Below are positions 28,396-37,735 of a stretch of 64,000 bases of DNA, piece by piece. A program made the translations under genes and the position numbers. Within the stretch, counting starts at the first letter, position 1; each line of letters opens with the position of its first letter. Source of the stretch: Burkholderia ambifaria AMMD (GTDB lineage: Bacteria; Pseudomonadota; Gammaproteobacteria; Burkholderiales; Burkholderiaceae); assembly GCF_000203915.1 (NCBI RefSeq), contig NC_008390.1, positions 2,852,001 to 2,916,000 on the forward strand. Direction: 5' to 3'. Below the pieces are notes generated by a model, which saw only the letters and a program-made list of their open reading frames with translations, was not told where the DNA came from and ran no database searches.

Positions 28396-28522
28396 GCAAG
28401 GCAGCGGCGCCGGTGCCTGCCGGTCGTATCTCGTGTTGCATGAGGGCGCCCGCCTCGCGGGGAGCGGGCGCCGGTCAAGATACTTGGCTGTATTCGATTC
28501 AACGAACAAACGGAGAATCCAA

Positions 28523-29743
28523 ATGTTCTGGGAAAAGAAGCTGGCACAGTGGGCGGACGAAGTACGGGCGAAGGCGAACATACCGGCGCGCCTCGTGCTG
28601 TGGAACGGCGATCAACTCGATTTCGGCACCTTCAGCGCACCGCAGGTCACGCTGAAGGTCAACAGCGCGTCCGCGTTGCCGCTACTGCTCGAACCAAGCC
28701 TCGACAATCTCGGCGAGGCGTACGTGAAGGGCAAGATCGACATCGAGGGCAGGCTGTCGGACATCATCAACATCAGCTACTCGCTCGCGCGCAGCACAGT
28801 CACCAGCGCGAGCAAGCTCGCGCGCGTGAAGCGCTACTTCAATCATACGAAGAACAGCGACAGGAAGGCGATCCAGTATCACTACGACGTCTCGAACGAG
28901 TTCTACCAGCTGTGGCTCGACGAGAACATGGTGTACTCGTGCGCGTACTTCGAGAACGGTGACGAGGATCTCGCCACCGCGCAGATCAAGAAGATCGACC
29001 ATATCCTGACCAAGATCCAGCTCGAGCCCGGCCAGCGCCTGCTCGACATCGGCTGCGGCTGGGGCGCGCTCGTGCTGCGTGCCGCGCAGAAGTTCGGCGC
29101 GACCTGTCTGGGCGTGACGCTGTCGCAGAACCAGTTCGATCTCGCGACCGCGCGCGTGAAGGCCGCCGGGCTCGAGGACAAGATCGAGATCCGCCTGCAG
29201 GACTACCGCGAGATCGACGGGCAGTTCGACCGCATCACGAGCGTCGGGATGTTCGAGCACGTCGGCCGCAAGAATCTGCCGCTCTATTTCTCGCGCGTGC
29301 ATGACCTGCTGACCGACGACGGCATCGCGATGAACCACGGGATCACGTCGACCGACGCCGAAAGCGGCGAGACGGCGCTCGGCGGCGGCGAATTCATCGA
29401 CCGCTACGTGTTCCCGGACGGCGAGCTGCCGCACATCAGCCTCGCGCTCGAAGCGGCGCAGCGCGGCGGGCTCGAGGCGGTTGACGTCGAAAGCCTGCGG
29501 CGGCACTATGCGCGCACGCTCGAGATCTGGACCGAGAATTTCGAGACGAAGGCGGAACAGGCGCGCGCGCTCGTCGACGACGAAAAATTCCGTATCTGGC
29601 GCGTGTACCTCGCCGGTTGTGCGTATGCATTCGAGCACGACGACGTGTCGATCTTCCAGATCGTGTGCCGCAAGGCCGGACGCAGCGCGAAAACGCTGCC
29701 GTGGTCGCGGCGCTATATGTACGAACACACGCTGCCGCGCTAG
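28523..29743 (+). CDS. cfa: Cyclopropane-fatty-acyl-phospholipid synthase
   Basis: A 406-residue SAM-dependent membrane-associated enzyme that converts double bonds of phospholipid acyl chains to cyclopropane rings. An N-terminal lipid-binding region (about residues 1-110) is followed by the methyltransferase domain with HYDVSNEFYQLWLDENMVYS, the SAM site LLDIGCGWGALVLRAAQKFG and ITSVGMFEHVG. Start ATG 28523 has a CGGAGAA ribosome site. It is 127 bases after pdxH, probably with its own promoter, and its stop is 24 bases before the DUF72 gene. Confidence 0.96.
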   Translation: MFWEKKLAQWADEVRAKANIPARLVLWNGDQLDFGTFSAPQVTLKVNSASALPLLLEPSLDNLGEAYVKGKIDIEGRLSDIINISYSLARSTVTSASKLARVKRYFNHTKNSDRKAIQYHYDVSNEFYQLWLDENMVYSCAYFENGDEDLATAQIKKIDHILTKIQLEPGQRLLDIGCGWGALVLRAAQKFGATCLGVTLSQNQFDLATARVKAAGLEDKIEIRLQDYREIDGQFDRITSVGMFEHVGRKNLPLYFSRVHDLLTDDGIAMNHGITSTDAESGETALGGGEFIDRYVFPDGELPHISLALEAAQRGGLEAVDVESLRRHYARTLEIWTENFETKAEQARALVDDEKFRIWRVYLAGCAYAFEHDDVSIFQIVCRKAGRSAKTLPWSRRYMYEHTLPR

Positions 29744-29766
29744 GCGGCACTTCACGCTGGGCACGC

Positions 29767-31089
29767 ATGGGTGACGGCAGGACGCGGCGCAACACGCCGA
29801 CGCAACGACAGCAGCGCGACGAAGCGGACGGGTCGCACGCCGACGGGCAGTTCGACCTGTTCGGCGCGCCGCCCGACGACGCACGCGCGGCGGCTGCGCC
29901 CTTCGACGATGACCACCCAGCCGGTGCCGGCGAACGCGTGACGCCTGGCAAGCACGATGCCGCGCAACTGGCAAAGTCGCCTGCGCGCGCGGGCCGTGCG
30001 TCGCCCCGCCCTTCCTCCGATCAGGAACCGGAACCGCCCGCCGCCTCAGGGCTGCTGTGGGACGACCCGTTGCCGCCTGCCACGCCGCCGAAGAAGAGCA
30101 GGCGCCAGCGCGGCGTGCCGCCCGCACCGGTTTCCGCGGAAGTCGCCGACGTGGCGGCCGCCCTGCCGCCGAATGTGCGGCTCGGCACGTCGTCGTGGTA
30201 TTTCCCCGGCTGGGACGGCATCGTCTACGACGGCGATTTCGCGCAGACGAAACTGTCGCGCGAGGGGCTCGAAGCGTACGGCGCGCATCCGCTGCTGAAG
30301 AGCGTAAGCCTCGACCGCTCGTTCTACGGCCCGCTGTCGGTGGCCGACTACCTGCGCTACGCACAACAGGTGCCGGACGACTTCCGCTTCGTCGTGAAGG
30401 CGCCGGCGTCCGTCACCGACGCGGTCGTGCGCGGCCGGCGCGGCGAGCCGTCGGGCCCGAACCCGACCTTTCTCGACGCGCAGCTCGCCATCCGGGAATT
30501 CGTGCAGCCGTGCATCGAAGGGCTCGGCAAGAAGGCCGGCGTGCTGGTGTTCCAGTTTTCGCCGATGCCCGATCAACTGCTCGTCGAACCGGCCGCGCTG
30601 ATCGACCGGCTGTCGGCGTTCTTCGCGGCGCTGCCGCCGCTGCCGCTAGACGCCGACGGCACGCGCTACGCGATCGAGATCCGCGACGCGTGCCTGCTCA
30701 CGCCGCGCTTCATCCGCGCGCTCGCGGCGCTGGGCGTGCGCTACTGCGTCGGCCTGCATGCGCGGATGCCCGACCCGCTGCGCCAGGCGGCCGCGCTCGC
30801 GCTGCTCGACGGCGACGCGCCGGGCCCGCTGATCGTGCGGTGGAGCCTGCACGGCGGATTCAAGTACGAACAGGCGAAGGCGAAGTACGAGCCGTTCGAC
30901 AAGCTCGTCGACGAAGATCCGGCCACGCGCTCGGCGCTCGCCGAGCTGGCCGCGCGCTACGCGCTGGCCGGACAGCCGGTGATCATCACGATCAACAACA
31001 AGGCGGAAGGCTCCGCGCCGCTGTCGTGCGTCGCGCTCGCGCGCGAGATCGCCGCCGCGTGCGCGCAGTGGCGCAGCGAGGCGGCGTAG
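29767..31089 (+). CDS. DUF72-family protein with long disordered N-terminus
   Basis: A 440-residue protein. The first roughly 125 residues are low-complexity, rich in Ala, Pro, Asp and Arg, and look disordered. The rest is a DUF72 (YecE-like) TIM-barrel domain: LGTSSWYFPGWDGIVYDGDF, SVSLDRSFYGPLSVADYLRY, FRFVVKAPASVTDAV, FQFSPM and the C-terminal VIITINNKAEGSAPLS, which carries the conserved Asn-Asn. Typical DUF72 proteins are about 250-300 residues, so the extension is unusual. Biochemical function of the family is unknown. Gene spacing suggests co-transcription with cfa. Confidence 0.88.
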   Translation: MGDGRTRRNTPTQRQQRDEADGSHADGQFDLFGAPPDDARAAAAPFDDDHPAGAGERVTPGKHDAAQLAKSPARAGRASPRPSSDQEPEPPAASGLLWDDPLPPATPPKKSRRQRGVPPAPVSAEVADVAAALPPNVRLGTSSWYFPGWDGIVYDGDFAQTKLSREGLEAYGAHPLLKSVSLDRSFYGPLSVADYLRYAQQVPDDFRFVVKAPASVTDAVVRGRRGEPSGPNPTFLDAQLAIREFVQPCIEGLGKKAGVLVFQFSPMPDQLLVEPAALIDRLSAFFAALPPLPLDADGTRYAIEIRDACLLTPRFIRALAALGVRYCVGLHARMPDPLRQAAALALLDGDAPGPLIVRWSLHGGFKYEQAKAKYEPFDKLVDEDPATRSALAELAARYALAGQPVIITINNKAEGSAPLSCVALAREIAAACAQWRSEAA

Positions 31090-31137
31090 GGTTCGGCGGC
31101 GGGCGTCTCGCGGCGCCGCCTAGCGCTTGCCGGCCGA

Positions 31138-31698
31138 TTACGCGCCGCGCAGCGACTTCAGCCGGTGCGAGAACTTCTGGCGGAATTTCGCGAGCTTCGG
31201 CCCGATCACGACCGAGCAGTAGCCCTGCCCCGGATTGCGCGCGTAATAGTTCTGGTGATAGTCCTCGGCCGGCCAGTAGTTGTCGTCGAGCGGCACGACC
31301 TGCGTGACGATCGGCTGCCCGAACACCTGCTCGCGCTCCAGTTCGCGGATCACGTCCAGCGCGATGTCGCGCTGCTCGTCCGAATGCGTGAACACGACCG
31401 AACGGTACTGCGTGCCGACGTCGTTGCCCTGCCGGTTCAGCTGGGTCGGATCGTGCGTCGCGAAGAAGATCTCGAGGATCTCGCGATAACCGATGCGCGC
31501 CGGATCGAACGTCACGTTCACGACCTCCGCGTGACCGGTGTCGCCTTCGCACACGTCGCGATAGCCGGGATTGCGCATATGGCCGCCCGCATAGCCCGAC
31601 TGGACGGCCGTCACGCCGTCGACATCGAGAAACACGGCCTCCGTGCACCAGAAGCACCCACCACCCACGGTCGCGGTTTCAAGCATCTCGTTCACCAT
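31138..31698 (-). CDS. msrA: Peptide methionine-S-sulfoxide reductase MsrA
   Basis: A 186-residue enzyme that repairs methionine S-sulfoxide. The active site is VGGGCFWCTEAVF near the N-terminus, followed by SGYAGGHMRNPGYRDV and GHAEVVNVTFDP. The C-terminus has YCSVVIGPKLAKFRQKF. Start ATG 31698 has a GAGGTGATG-type ribosome site. It is cytoplasmic (no signal peptide). It is divergent from the methanethiol oxidase homologue across a 571-base gap. Confidence 0.96.
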   Translation of the reverse strand: MVNEMLETATVGGGCFWCTEAVFLDVDGVTAVQSGYAGGHMRNPGYRDVCEGDTGHAEVVNVTFDPARIGYREILEIFFATHDPTQLNRQGNDVGTQYRSVVFTHSDEQRDIALDVIRELEREQVFGQPIVTQVVPLDDNYWPAEDYHQNYYARNPGQGYCSVVIGPKLAKFRQKFSHRLKSLRGA

Positions 31699-32269
31699 GA
31701 AATCATCACCTCGTTGATGACGGCGACCGCACGCATGCGCGCGCCGGCGCCGCCGGTCCGTATCGCCGCTGCCCGGTTGCCCGGCGCGAAGCGGCACGCG
31801 TTCAAGTATCTCACTCGTGCGCGAATCAGGCAGAAACGCGCGCGTATCACGCACCACCGGCGGTGCGTTTCTCGACTACACTTAGGCACGCTTGCCCGCG
31901 ACGGCACACCGTCCCGGCTGCACGCAGCGTCCGATGCATGCCCGCCCCGATGCCAACATCATCCGCCGGAACATCGCTATGCACGCCCCGACAGAAGTCG
32001 TCCGGATTGCAGCTCCGACCACCGGCGCCCCGCGCGCCGGCACTTCCATCGCACCATTGCGCCGCCATGCATCCGTCGCGTCCGTTGCGCCGCCTGCGCG
32101 GCGAGCCGGTGCATCGCGTTTCCCCGCTGTCCCGATCTGATGCACCACACCGCGCGTCCTGCCATGCGGGCGGCCGCCGGTGCATGCGCATCACGCAACC
32201 GTTCGACCCGCACGTCCGCAACGAACGGCCGTGCGCCCGTGATCCGATACAACCGAGAGAGGCATTACG
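31699..32269. other. 571-base gap between msrA and the SBP56 gene
   Basis: Short open frames exist on both strands but none has a ribosome site together with family-like sequence, so I annotate no gene. The gap must hold the divergent promoters. No clear repeat, terminator or operator was recognised. Its length is large for this compact region, so a small RNA or an unrecognised short protein cannot be excluded. Confidence 0.4.
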
Positions 32270-33676
32270 ATGAGCATGCGGCCTGACCCGACATTTCACG
32301 CTTCGCCGGAACTCGCGATGCAGGCGCCGGCAGAAGAGTTCGCCTATACATTGTTGCTGAGCCCCGATTTTTCCAGACCCGACGCGCTCGCCGTGATCGA
32401 CGTGAAGCCCGGTTCCTCGACCTACGGCAAGATCGTGCACACGGTGACGATGCCGAACACCGGCGACGAGTTTCACCACTTCGGCTGGAATGCGTGTTCG
32501 TCGTCGCTGTCGCCGCTGACCGGCCACACATTTCTCGAGCGCCGCTTCCTGATCATCCCCGGCCTGCGCTCGTCGCGGATCTACGTGATCGACACGAAGC
32601 CGCACCCGACGCAGGCGCGCATCCACAAGATCATCGAACCCGACGAGATCTTCGCGAAGACCGGCTATTCGCGGCCGCATACGGTCCACTGCGGCCCCGA
32701 GGGCATCTACGTGAGCACGCTCGGCGGCGCGGGCAAGGACGGCACCGACGGCGCGCCCGGCATCTTCATCATGGACTGCGAGACCTTCGACGTGCTCGGC
32801 CGCTGGGAAATCGACCGCGGCCCGCAGGACAAGCATTACGACTTCTGGTGGAACCTGCCGCGCGACTACATGGTGTCGAGCGAATGGGCGCTGCCGCCGC
32901 AGTTCGAGAACGGCATCGTGCCGGAAGACCTGCTCGCGAACCGCTACGGCCACCGGCTGCATTTCTGGGACCTGCGCGCGCGGCGCAACGTGCAGACGAT
33001 CGATCTCGGCGCGCAGCACCAGATGGCGCTCGAGGTGCGGCCCGCGCACGATCCGGTGCGCGAATACGGGTTCGTCGGCGTCGTGGTCGATACGACCAAC
33101 CTGGAAGGGTCGATCTGGACCTGGTGGCGCGAGGACGGCCAGTTCCATGTGAAGAAGACCGCGACCATCCCGCCCGAGCCGGCCGCGGCGGACGAGCTGC
33201 CGCCGCTGCTGCAAGGGTTCGGCGCGGTGCCGCCGCTCGTGACCGACATCGACCTGTCGCTCGACGACCGCTTCCTGTACGTGTCGTGCTGGGGCACGGG
33301 CGAAATGCGCCAGTACGACGTGTCGGATCCGCATCACCCGGTGCTCGCGGGGTCGGTGCGCATCGGCGGCATCGTGCGCCGCGCGCCGCATACGAACGGC
33401 CGCGCGTTCGCGGGCGGCCCGCAGATGGTCGAAATCAGCCGTGACGGCCGGCGCGTGTACTGGACCAACTCGCTCTACTCGACGTGGGACGATCAGTTCT
33501 ATCCGGACGGCGTGCCGGCCGCGCAAGTGCTCGCGCATGTGGGGCCGGAGGGCGGACTGACGCTCGCCGACGACTACTGGGTCGAGTTCCCCGACGGCTA
33601 TCGCGCGCACCAGATCCGGCTCGAGGGCGGCGACTGCTCGACGGACTCGTTCTGCTATCCGTCGGTCAAGCGTTGA
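32270..33676 (+). CDS. SBP56-family selenium-binding protein / methanethiol oxidase homologue
   Basis: A 468-residue seven-bladed propeller protein closely related to SBP56/SELENBP1. Human SELENBP1 and bacterial MtoX oxidise methanethiol to formaldehyde, sulfide and peroxide, and MtoX depends on copper. Family blocks seen are GDEFHHFGWNACSSS, RIYVIDTKPHP, SRPHTVHCGPEGIYVSTLG, DKHYDFWWNLPRDYMVSSEW, and the C-terminal HQIRLEGGDCSTDSFCYPS. His and Cys residues in these blocks are candidate metal ligands. No signal peptide is visible, whereas MtoX of Hyphomicrobium is periplasmic, so the enzyme may act in the cytoplasm. The next gene starts in its stop codon. Confidence 0.9.
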   Translation: MSMRPDPTFHASPELAMQAPAEEFAYTLLLSPDFSRPDALAVIDVKPGSSTYGKIVHTVTMPNTGDEFHHFGWNACSSSLSPLTGHTFLERRFLIIPGLRSSRIYVIDTKPHPTQARIHKIIEPDEIFAKTGYSRPHTVHCGPEGIYVSTLGGAGKDGTDGAPGIFIMDCETFDVLGRWEIDRGPQDKHYDFWWNLPRDYMVSSEWALPPQFENGIVPEDLLANRYGHRLHFWDLRARRNVQTIDLGAQHQMALEVRPAHDPVREYGFVGVVVDTTNLEGSIWTWWREDGQFHVKKTATIPPEPAAADELPPLLQGFGAVPPLVTDIDLSLDDRFLYVSCWGTGEMRQYDVSDPHHPVLAGSVRIGGIVRRAPHTNGRAFAGGPQMVEISRDGRRVYWTNSLYSTWDDQFYPDGVPAAQVLAHVGPEGGLTLADDYWVEFPDGYRAHQIRLEGGDCSTDSFCYPSVKR

Positions 33677-34338
33677 GCATCGGTCTCTCCGCGCCGCTCG
33701 CGCTGTGGGCGGCCGTGCTCGCGAGCGGTGTCTATCACGGACTCAATCCGGCGATGGGCTGGCCGCTCGCGGTGTCGAACGCACTGATGACGCGCCGCGG
33801 CGGCGCGCTGCTCGCGGCGCTCGGCTATCTCGCGCTCGGCCATGCGCTCGCTGTCTTCATGGTGATGCTGCCGTTCGGGCTGCTCGCCGCGTTGCTCGCG
33901 TGGCAGTCGGCGATCCGGATCGGCGCGAGCGCGCTCGTGATCGGCTTCGGCGCGGTGCTGCTGATCCGGCGTCGCCACCCGCGCGTGCTTGCGCGGATCG
34001 CGCCCGCGCGGCTCGGGCTATGGTCGTTCGCGATCGCGTTGGCACATGGCGCGGGACTGATGCTGGTGCCGATCTATCTCGGGCTCTGCGGGCTCGACCG
34101 GGACGCCGGCCATCGCGCGGCGGCCACGCTCGTCGACGCGCATCTCGGGATGGCCCTCGTGGTCGCAGCCGTGCACGCGGCCGCGATGATCGGCGCGGGC
34201 GGCGTGCTCGCGTGGCTCGTGTACCGCTATCTCGGGCTGAAGTTCGTCGCGCGGAGCTGGTTCAACCTCGACGCGGTGTGGGCGTCGAGCCTGATCCTGA
34301 CGGGCGCGCTGTCGCTCGGGCTGGCGGCGGCGCGCTAG
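33673..34338 (+). CDS. Polytopic membrane protein coupled to the SBP56 gene
   Basis: A protein of about 221 residues with five to six predicted membrane helices. I place the start at TTG 33673, which overlaps the preceding stop (TTGA) and gives MSIGLSAPLALWAAVLASGV, the first helix. Distinct polar motifs sit in the membrane: YHGLNPAMGW (His22, Asn25), LGHALAV (His57) and ALAHGAGLMLVP (His125). This layout, a His-x3-Pro/Asp motif in helix one and a later Gly-His-Ala-Leu, recalls the NicO/UreH/HupE metal-transporter superfamily, but I cannot assign it to a named family with confidence. Coupling with the SBP56 gene suggests metal supply or transport for that protein. Confidence 0.7.
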   Translation: MSIGLSAPLALWAAVLASGVYHGLNPAMGWPLAVSNALMTRRGGALLAALGYLALGHALAVFMVMLPFGLLAALLAWQSAIRIGASALVIGFGAVLLIRRRHPRVLARIAPARLGLWSFAIALAHGAGLMLVPIYLGLCGLDRDAGHRAAATLVDAHLGMALVVAAVHAAAMIGAGGVLAWLVYRYLGLKFVARSWFNLDAVWASSLILTGALSLGLAAAR

Positions 34339-34622
34339 CACCGCCGCACGGCGCGGCCGCAGATCACGCGCGGTAAAACGCGACAGAACGGCCGTTGCGC
34401 GTCGATCGCGGCGCCACGCGACAGTGTTCGCTACCTCACGTTCACCTCACGCTCACGCCGCAATGCGCCGCGCGCACGGGCCCGGCGGTCGCGATTCCGC
34501 TAAAATCCGACCATGCGCACCCCTTCCCAACCGATCGCCCCGGCCTTGTCGCCTTTCGTCCGCCGCGCCCGTTGCATCCGCCGCGCGCCGCGCCCGTCCG
34601 TTTCGTTCCGGATGGCCGCCCG

Positions 34623-35132
34623 ATGAACCATGCCAACCCGCCGGACTTCGATTCGGCCGCATTCCGCCAGGCGCTCGGCCAGTTCGCGACGGGCGTCACC
34701 GTCATCACGACGCAGGCGCCGTCCGGGCAGTTGATCGGCATCACCGCAAGCTCGTTCAACTCGGTGTCGCTCGATCCGCCGCTCGTGCTGTGGAGCCTCG
34801 CGCACAAATCGGCGTCGACGCCGGTGTTCCGCAGCAACAGCCATTACGTGGTGAACGTGCTCGCGGCCTCGCAGATCGACCTGTGCAAGCGCTTCTCGAC
34901 CTACAAGGGCGACCGCTTCGAAGGGATCGCGCACGTGGCCGGCAACTCGGGCATGCCGGTGCTCGACGGTGCGCTCGCGTGGTTCGAATGCCACAACCGC
35001 AGCCGCTACGACGAAGGCGATCACGTGATCTTCGTCGGCGAAGTGGAACGCTGCGGCGTGCGCGCGGTATCGGATGCCGCGCCGCCGCTCGTGTTCCACG
35101 GCGGCGGCTTCCACGGGCTCACACCGCTTTGA
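34623..35132 (+). CDS. Flavin reductase domain protein (FMN-binding)
   Basis: A 169-residue protein of the flavin reductase/HpaC-like split-barrel family. It contains QFATGVTVITTQAPSG, GITASSFNSVSLDPPLVLWSL and FHGGGFHGL, which form the FMN and NAD(P)H site. Such proteins supply reduced flavin to two-component monooxygenases; no monooxygenase partner gene is adjacent. Start ATG 34623 precedes the conserved sequence. Its 3' end overlaps the convergent Lrp-family gene by 14 bases. Confidence 0.9.
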   Translation: MNHANPPDFDSAAFRQALGQFATGVTVITTQAPSGQLIGITASSFNSVSLDPPLVLWSLAHKSASTPVFRSNSHYVVNVLAASQIDLCKRFSTYKGDRFEGIAHVAGNSGMPVLDGALAWFECHNRSRYDEGDHVIFVGEVERCGVRAVSDAAPPLVFHGGGFHGLTPL

Positions 35133-35619
35133 TCGCCCCGGTGCGCGCCAATCCGACCGGCGCGCCCGCTTCGTCCTTCAGCGTCTGCAGCACGATGTTC
35201 GAACGGATGTCCATCACGCCCGGCGCCTTGTAGAGCCGGTTCAGCACGAAATCCGAATAGTGCTTGAGGTTGTGCGCGAGCACGCGCAGCAGATAGTGGC
35301 TCTCGCCCGTCACGACGAACGCGCCGACCACCTCCGGCCATTCGCGCAGCGCTTCCGCGAAGCGCTCGTGCCATTGATTCTCTTCGTTGCGCATCGACAC
35401 CTGCACGAACGCCTCGAGCTCGAAGCCGAGCTTCTCGCGGCTCAGGCACGCGCGATAGTGTTCGATGACGCCCTGCTCCTCGAGCAGGCGCATCCGGCGT
35501 AAGCAGGCCGACGGCGAAAGCGAGATGCGTTCGGCCAGGTCGAGATTGCTGATTCTGCCCTCCTCCTGCAGTACCGCCAGAATCCTGCAGTCGGTGGCAT
35601 CGAGCGTGATCGCATGCAT
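35119..35619 (-). CDS. kynR: Lrp/AsnC-family regulator of kynurenine genes
   Basis: A 166-residue Lrp/AsnC regulator: an N-terminal helix-turn-helix (about residues 5-60, [20 protein letters not shown]) and a C-terminal ligand-binding RAM domain (about 70-150). It is divergent from kynB, and in Pseudomonas a gene in this position (kynR) activates the kyn operon in response to kynurenine. By position and family this is the KynR equivalent; ligand is inferred. The 130-base gap to kynB contains two copies of TCATTCGAA (35641 and 35715) that may be part of its binding sites. Confidence 0.9.
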   Translation of the reverse strand: MHAITLDATDCRILAVLQEEGRISNLDLAERISLSPSACLRRMRLLEEQGVIEHYRACLSREKLGFELEAFVQVSMRNEENQWHERFAEALREWPEVVGAFVVTGESHYLLRVLAHNLKHYSDFVLNRLYKAPGVMDIRSNIVLQTLKDEAGAPVGLARTGAIKAV

Positions 35620-35640
35620 TTTTGGTCCCCCTTTTCCCTC

Positions 35641-35723
35641 TCATTCGAATTATCTGCCAATTCGGCGGATTGTCCATGTTTATTTCGCAAGCACTTTCTG
35701 CGAGCGTCCACCTATCATTCGAA
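35641..35723. promoter_or_regulatory. kynR-kynB control region with repeated TCATTCGAA
   Basis: The nonamer TCATTCGAA occurs at 35641-35649 and 35715-35723, both in the divergent kynR/kynB gap, which is also noticeably richer in A+T than the genes. Lrp-type regulators bind several helically phased sites, so these are candidates. Only two copies are visible, so the evidence is slight. Confidence 0.35.
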
Positions 35724-35749
35724 GGATCGATTCACCGATTCGTCATGCC

Positions 35750-36391
35750 ATGGACACACTCTGGGACATCTCGCCGCCCGTCAGCCCCGCCACCCCCGTG
35801 TGGCCGGGCGATACGCCCGTTTCCGTCGAACGCGTGTGGCGGATGGAGGCCGGCTCGCCGGTCAACGTCGCGCGGCTGACGCTGTCGCCGCATACGGGCG
35901 CGCACTGCGACGCGCCGCTCCACTATGACGCCGACGGCGCGCCGATCGGCGCGGTGCCGCTCGATACCTATCTCGGCCCGTGCCGCGTGATCCACTGCAT
36001 CGGCGCAGCGCCGGTCGTGCGCCCGGCCGACATCGAGGCCGCGCTCGACGGCGTGCCGCCGCGCGTGCTGCTGCGCACCTATGCACGCGCCAGCGTCGAG
36101 CAATGGGACAGCGGCTTCTGCGCGGTCGCGCCCGAGACCGTCGACCTGCTCGCCGCGCACGGCGTGAAGCTGATCGGCATCGACACGCCGTCGCTCGACC
36201 CGCAGGAATCGAAGACCATGGATGCGCATCATCGCGTGCGCGCACACCGGATGGCGATCCTCGAAGGGATCGTGCTCGACGACGTGCCGCCCGGCGACTA
36301 CGAGCTGATCGCGCTGCCGCTGAAGTTCGCGACGCTCGACGCAAGCCCCGTGCGTGCGGTGCTGCGCGCGCTGCCCGGCCACTCCTCCTGA
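35750..36391 (+). CDS. kynB: Kynurenine formamidase
   Basis: A 213-residue metal-dependent hydrolase of the cyclase family that converts N-formylkynurenine to kynurenine. The metal-binding signature [18 protein letters not shown] (His, His, Asp) is present, together with [17 protein letters not shown] containing the further catalytic residues. The N-terminus [20 protein letters not shown] is characteristic. ATG 35750 is chosen; the longer open frame upstream is not conserved. It is first of the kynB-kynU-kynA operon. Confidence 0.97.
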   Translation: MDTLWDISPPVSPATPVWPGDTPVSVERVWRMEAGSPVNVARLTLSPHTGAHCDAPLHYDADGAPIGAVPLDTYLGPCRVIHCIGAAPVVRPADIEAALDGVPPRVLLRTYARASVEQWDSGFCAVAPETVDLLAAHGVKLIGIDTPSLDPQESKTMDAHHRVRAHRMAILEGIVLDDVPPGDYELIALPLKFATLDASPVRAVLRALPGHSS

Positions 36392-36416
36392 TTACCCGAC
36401 CCACTGACCCGACATC

Positions 36417-37670
36417 ATGATCAAGACCCGTGAAGACGCGCTCGCCCTCGACCGCGACGACCCGCTCGCCGCGCTGCGCGACCAGTTCGCGCTGCCCGAC
36501 GGCGTGATCTATCTCGACGGCAACTCGCTCGGCGCCCAGCCGCGCGCGTCGGCCGCCCGCGCGCAACAGGTGATCGGCGCCGAATGGGGCGAAGGCCTGA
36601 TCCGCAGCTGGAACACCGCCGGCTGGTTCGCGCTGCCGCGCCGCCTCGGCGACAAGCTCGCGACGCTGATAGGCGGCGCACCGGGGGAGACCGTCGTGAC
36701 CGACACCATCTCGATCAACCTGTTCAAGCTGCTGTCGGCGATGCTGCGTCACCAGGCCGCGCGCGCGCCGGAGCGCCGCGTGATCGTGTCGGAGCGCTCG
36801 AACTTCCCGACCGACCTGTACATCGCGCAAGGGCTGATCGAGCAGCTCGGCGGCGGCTACGAGCTGCGCCTGATCGACGATCCGGCCGACCTGCCCGACG
36901 CGCTCGGCGCGGACACGGCCGTCGCGATGATCACGCACGTGAACTACCGCACCGGCTACATGCACGACATGCCGGCCGTCACGCAACTCGTGCACGACGC
37001 GGGCGCGCTGATGCTGTGGGATCTCGCGCACTCGGCCGGCGCGGTGCCGGTCGACCTGAACGGCGCGCATGCGGACGGCGCGGTCGGTTGCACGTACAAG
37101 TATCTGAACGGCGGCCCCGGTTCGCCGGCGTTCGTGTGGGTGCCGCAGCGCCATCACGCGCATTTCTCGCAGCCGCTGTCGGGCTGGTGGGGCCACCGCG
37201 CACCGTTCGCGATGCAGCCGGGCTTCGCGCCCGATCCGGGCATCGCGCGCTTCCTGTGCGGCACGCAGCCGATCGTGTCGATGTCGATGGTCGAATGCGG
37301 GCTCGACGTGTTCCTGCAGACCGACATGCACGCGATCCGCCGCAAGTCGCTCGCGCTCACCGATGCGTTCATCGCACTCGTCGAAGCGCGCTGCGCGGGC
37401 CTGTCGCTGAAGCTCGTCACGCCGCGCGCGCATCACCAGCGCGGCTCGCAGGCGAGCTTCGAGCATCCGCACGGCTACGAGGTGATGCAGGCGCTGATCG
37501 CGCGTGGCGTGATCGGCGACTACCGCGAGCCGTACGTGCTGCGCTTCGGCTTCACGCCGCTCTATACGCGCTTCGTCGACGTGTGGGATGCCGTCGAGAC
37601 GCTGCGCGACATCCTGGCCACCGATGCGTGGAAGGCACCCGAATTCGCCGAGCGCGGCGCGGTGACCTGA
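36417..37670 (+). CDS. kynU: Kynureninase
   Basis: A 417-residue PLP enzyme that cleaves kynurenine to anthranilate and alanine. It has the PLP lysine in [16 protein letters not shown], preceded by [17 protein letters not shown] (Asp contacting PLP). The N-terminal [12 protein letters not shown] is a hallmark. Start ATG 36417 follows kynB by 25 bases, in the same operon. Confidence 0.97.
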   Translation: MIKTREDALALDRDDPLAALRDQFALPDGVIYLDGNSLGAQPRASAARAQQVIGAEWGEGLIRSWNTAGWFALPRRLGDKLATLIGGAPGETVVTDTISINLFKLLSAMLRHQAARAPERRVIVSERSNFPTDLYIAQGLIEQLGGGYELRLIDDPADLPDALGADTAVAMITHVNYRTGYMHDMPAVTQLVHDAGALMLWDLAHSAGAVPVDLNGAHADGAVGCTYKYLNGGPGSPAFVWVPQRHHAHFSQPLSGWWGHRAPFAMQPGFAPDPGIARFLCGTQPIVSMSMVECGLDVFLQTDMHAIRRKSLALTDAFIALVEARCAGLSLKLVTPRAHHQRGSQASFEHPHGYEVMQALIARGVIGDYREPYVLRFGFTPLYTRFVDVWDAVETLRDILATDAWKAPEFAERGAVT

Positions 37671-37735
37671 TCGGCGTCGACCGGCGCGCGCAGGCCGCGC
37701 GCCGCGCCCCCCGTCATTCAAATCTGGAGAGAGTC

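Noticed and set aside
31863..32273. Possible small proteins in the msrA/SBP56 gap
   Set aside because: No ribosome site combined with recognisable sequence; composition resembles random GC-rich translation.
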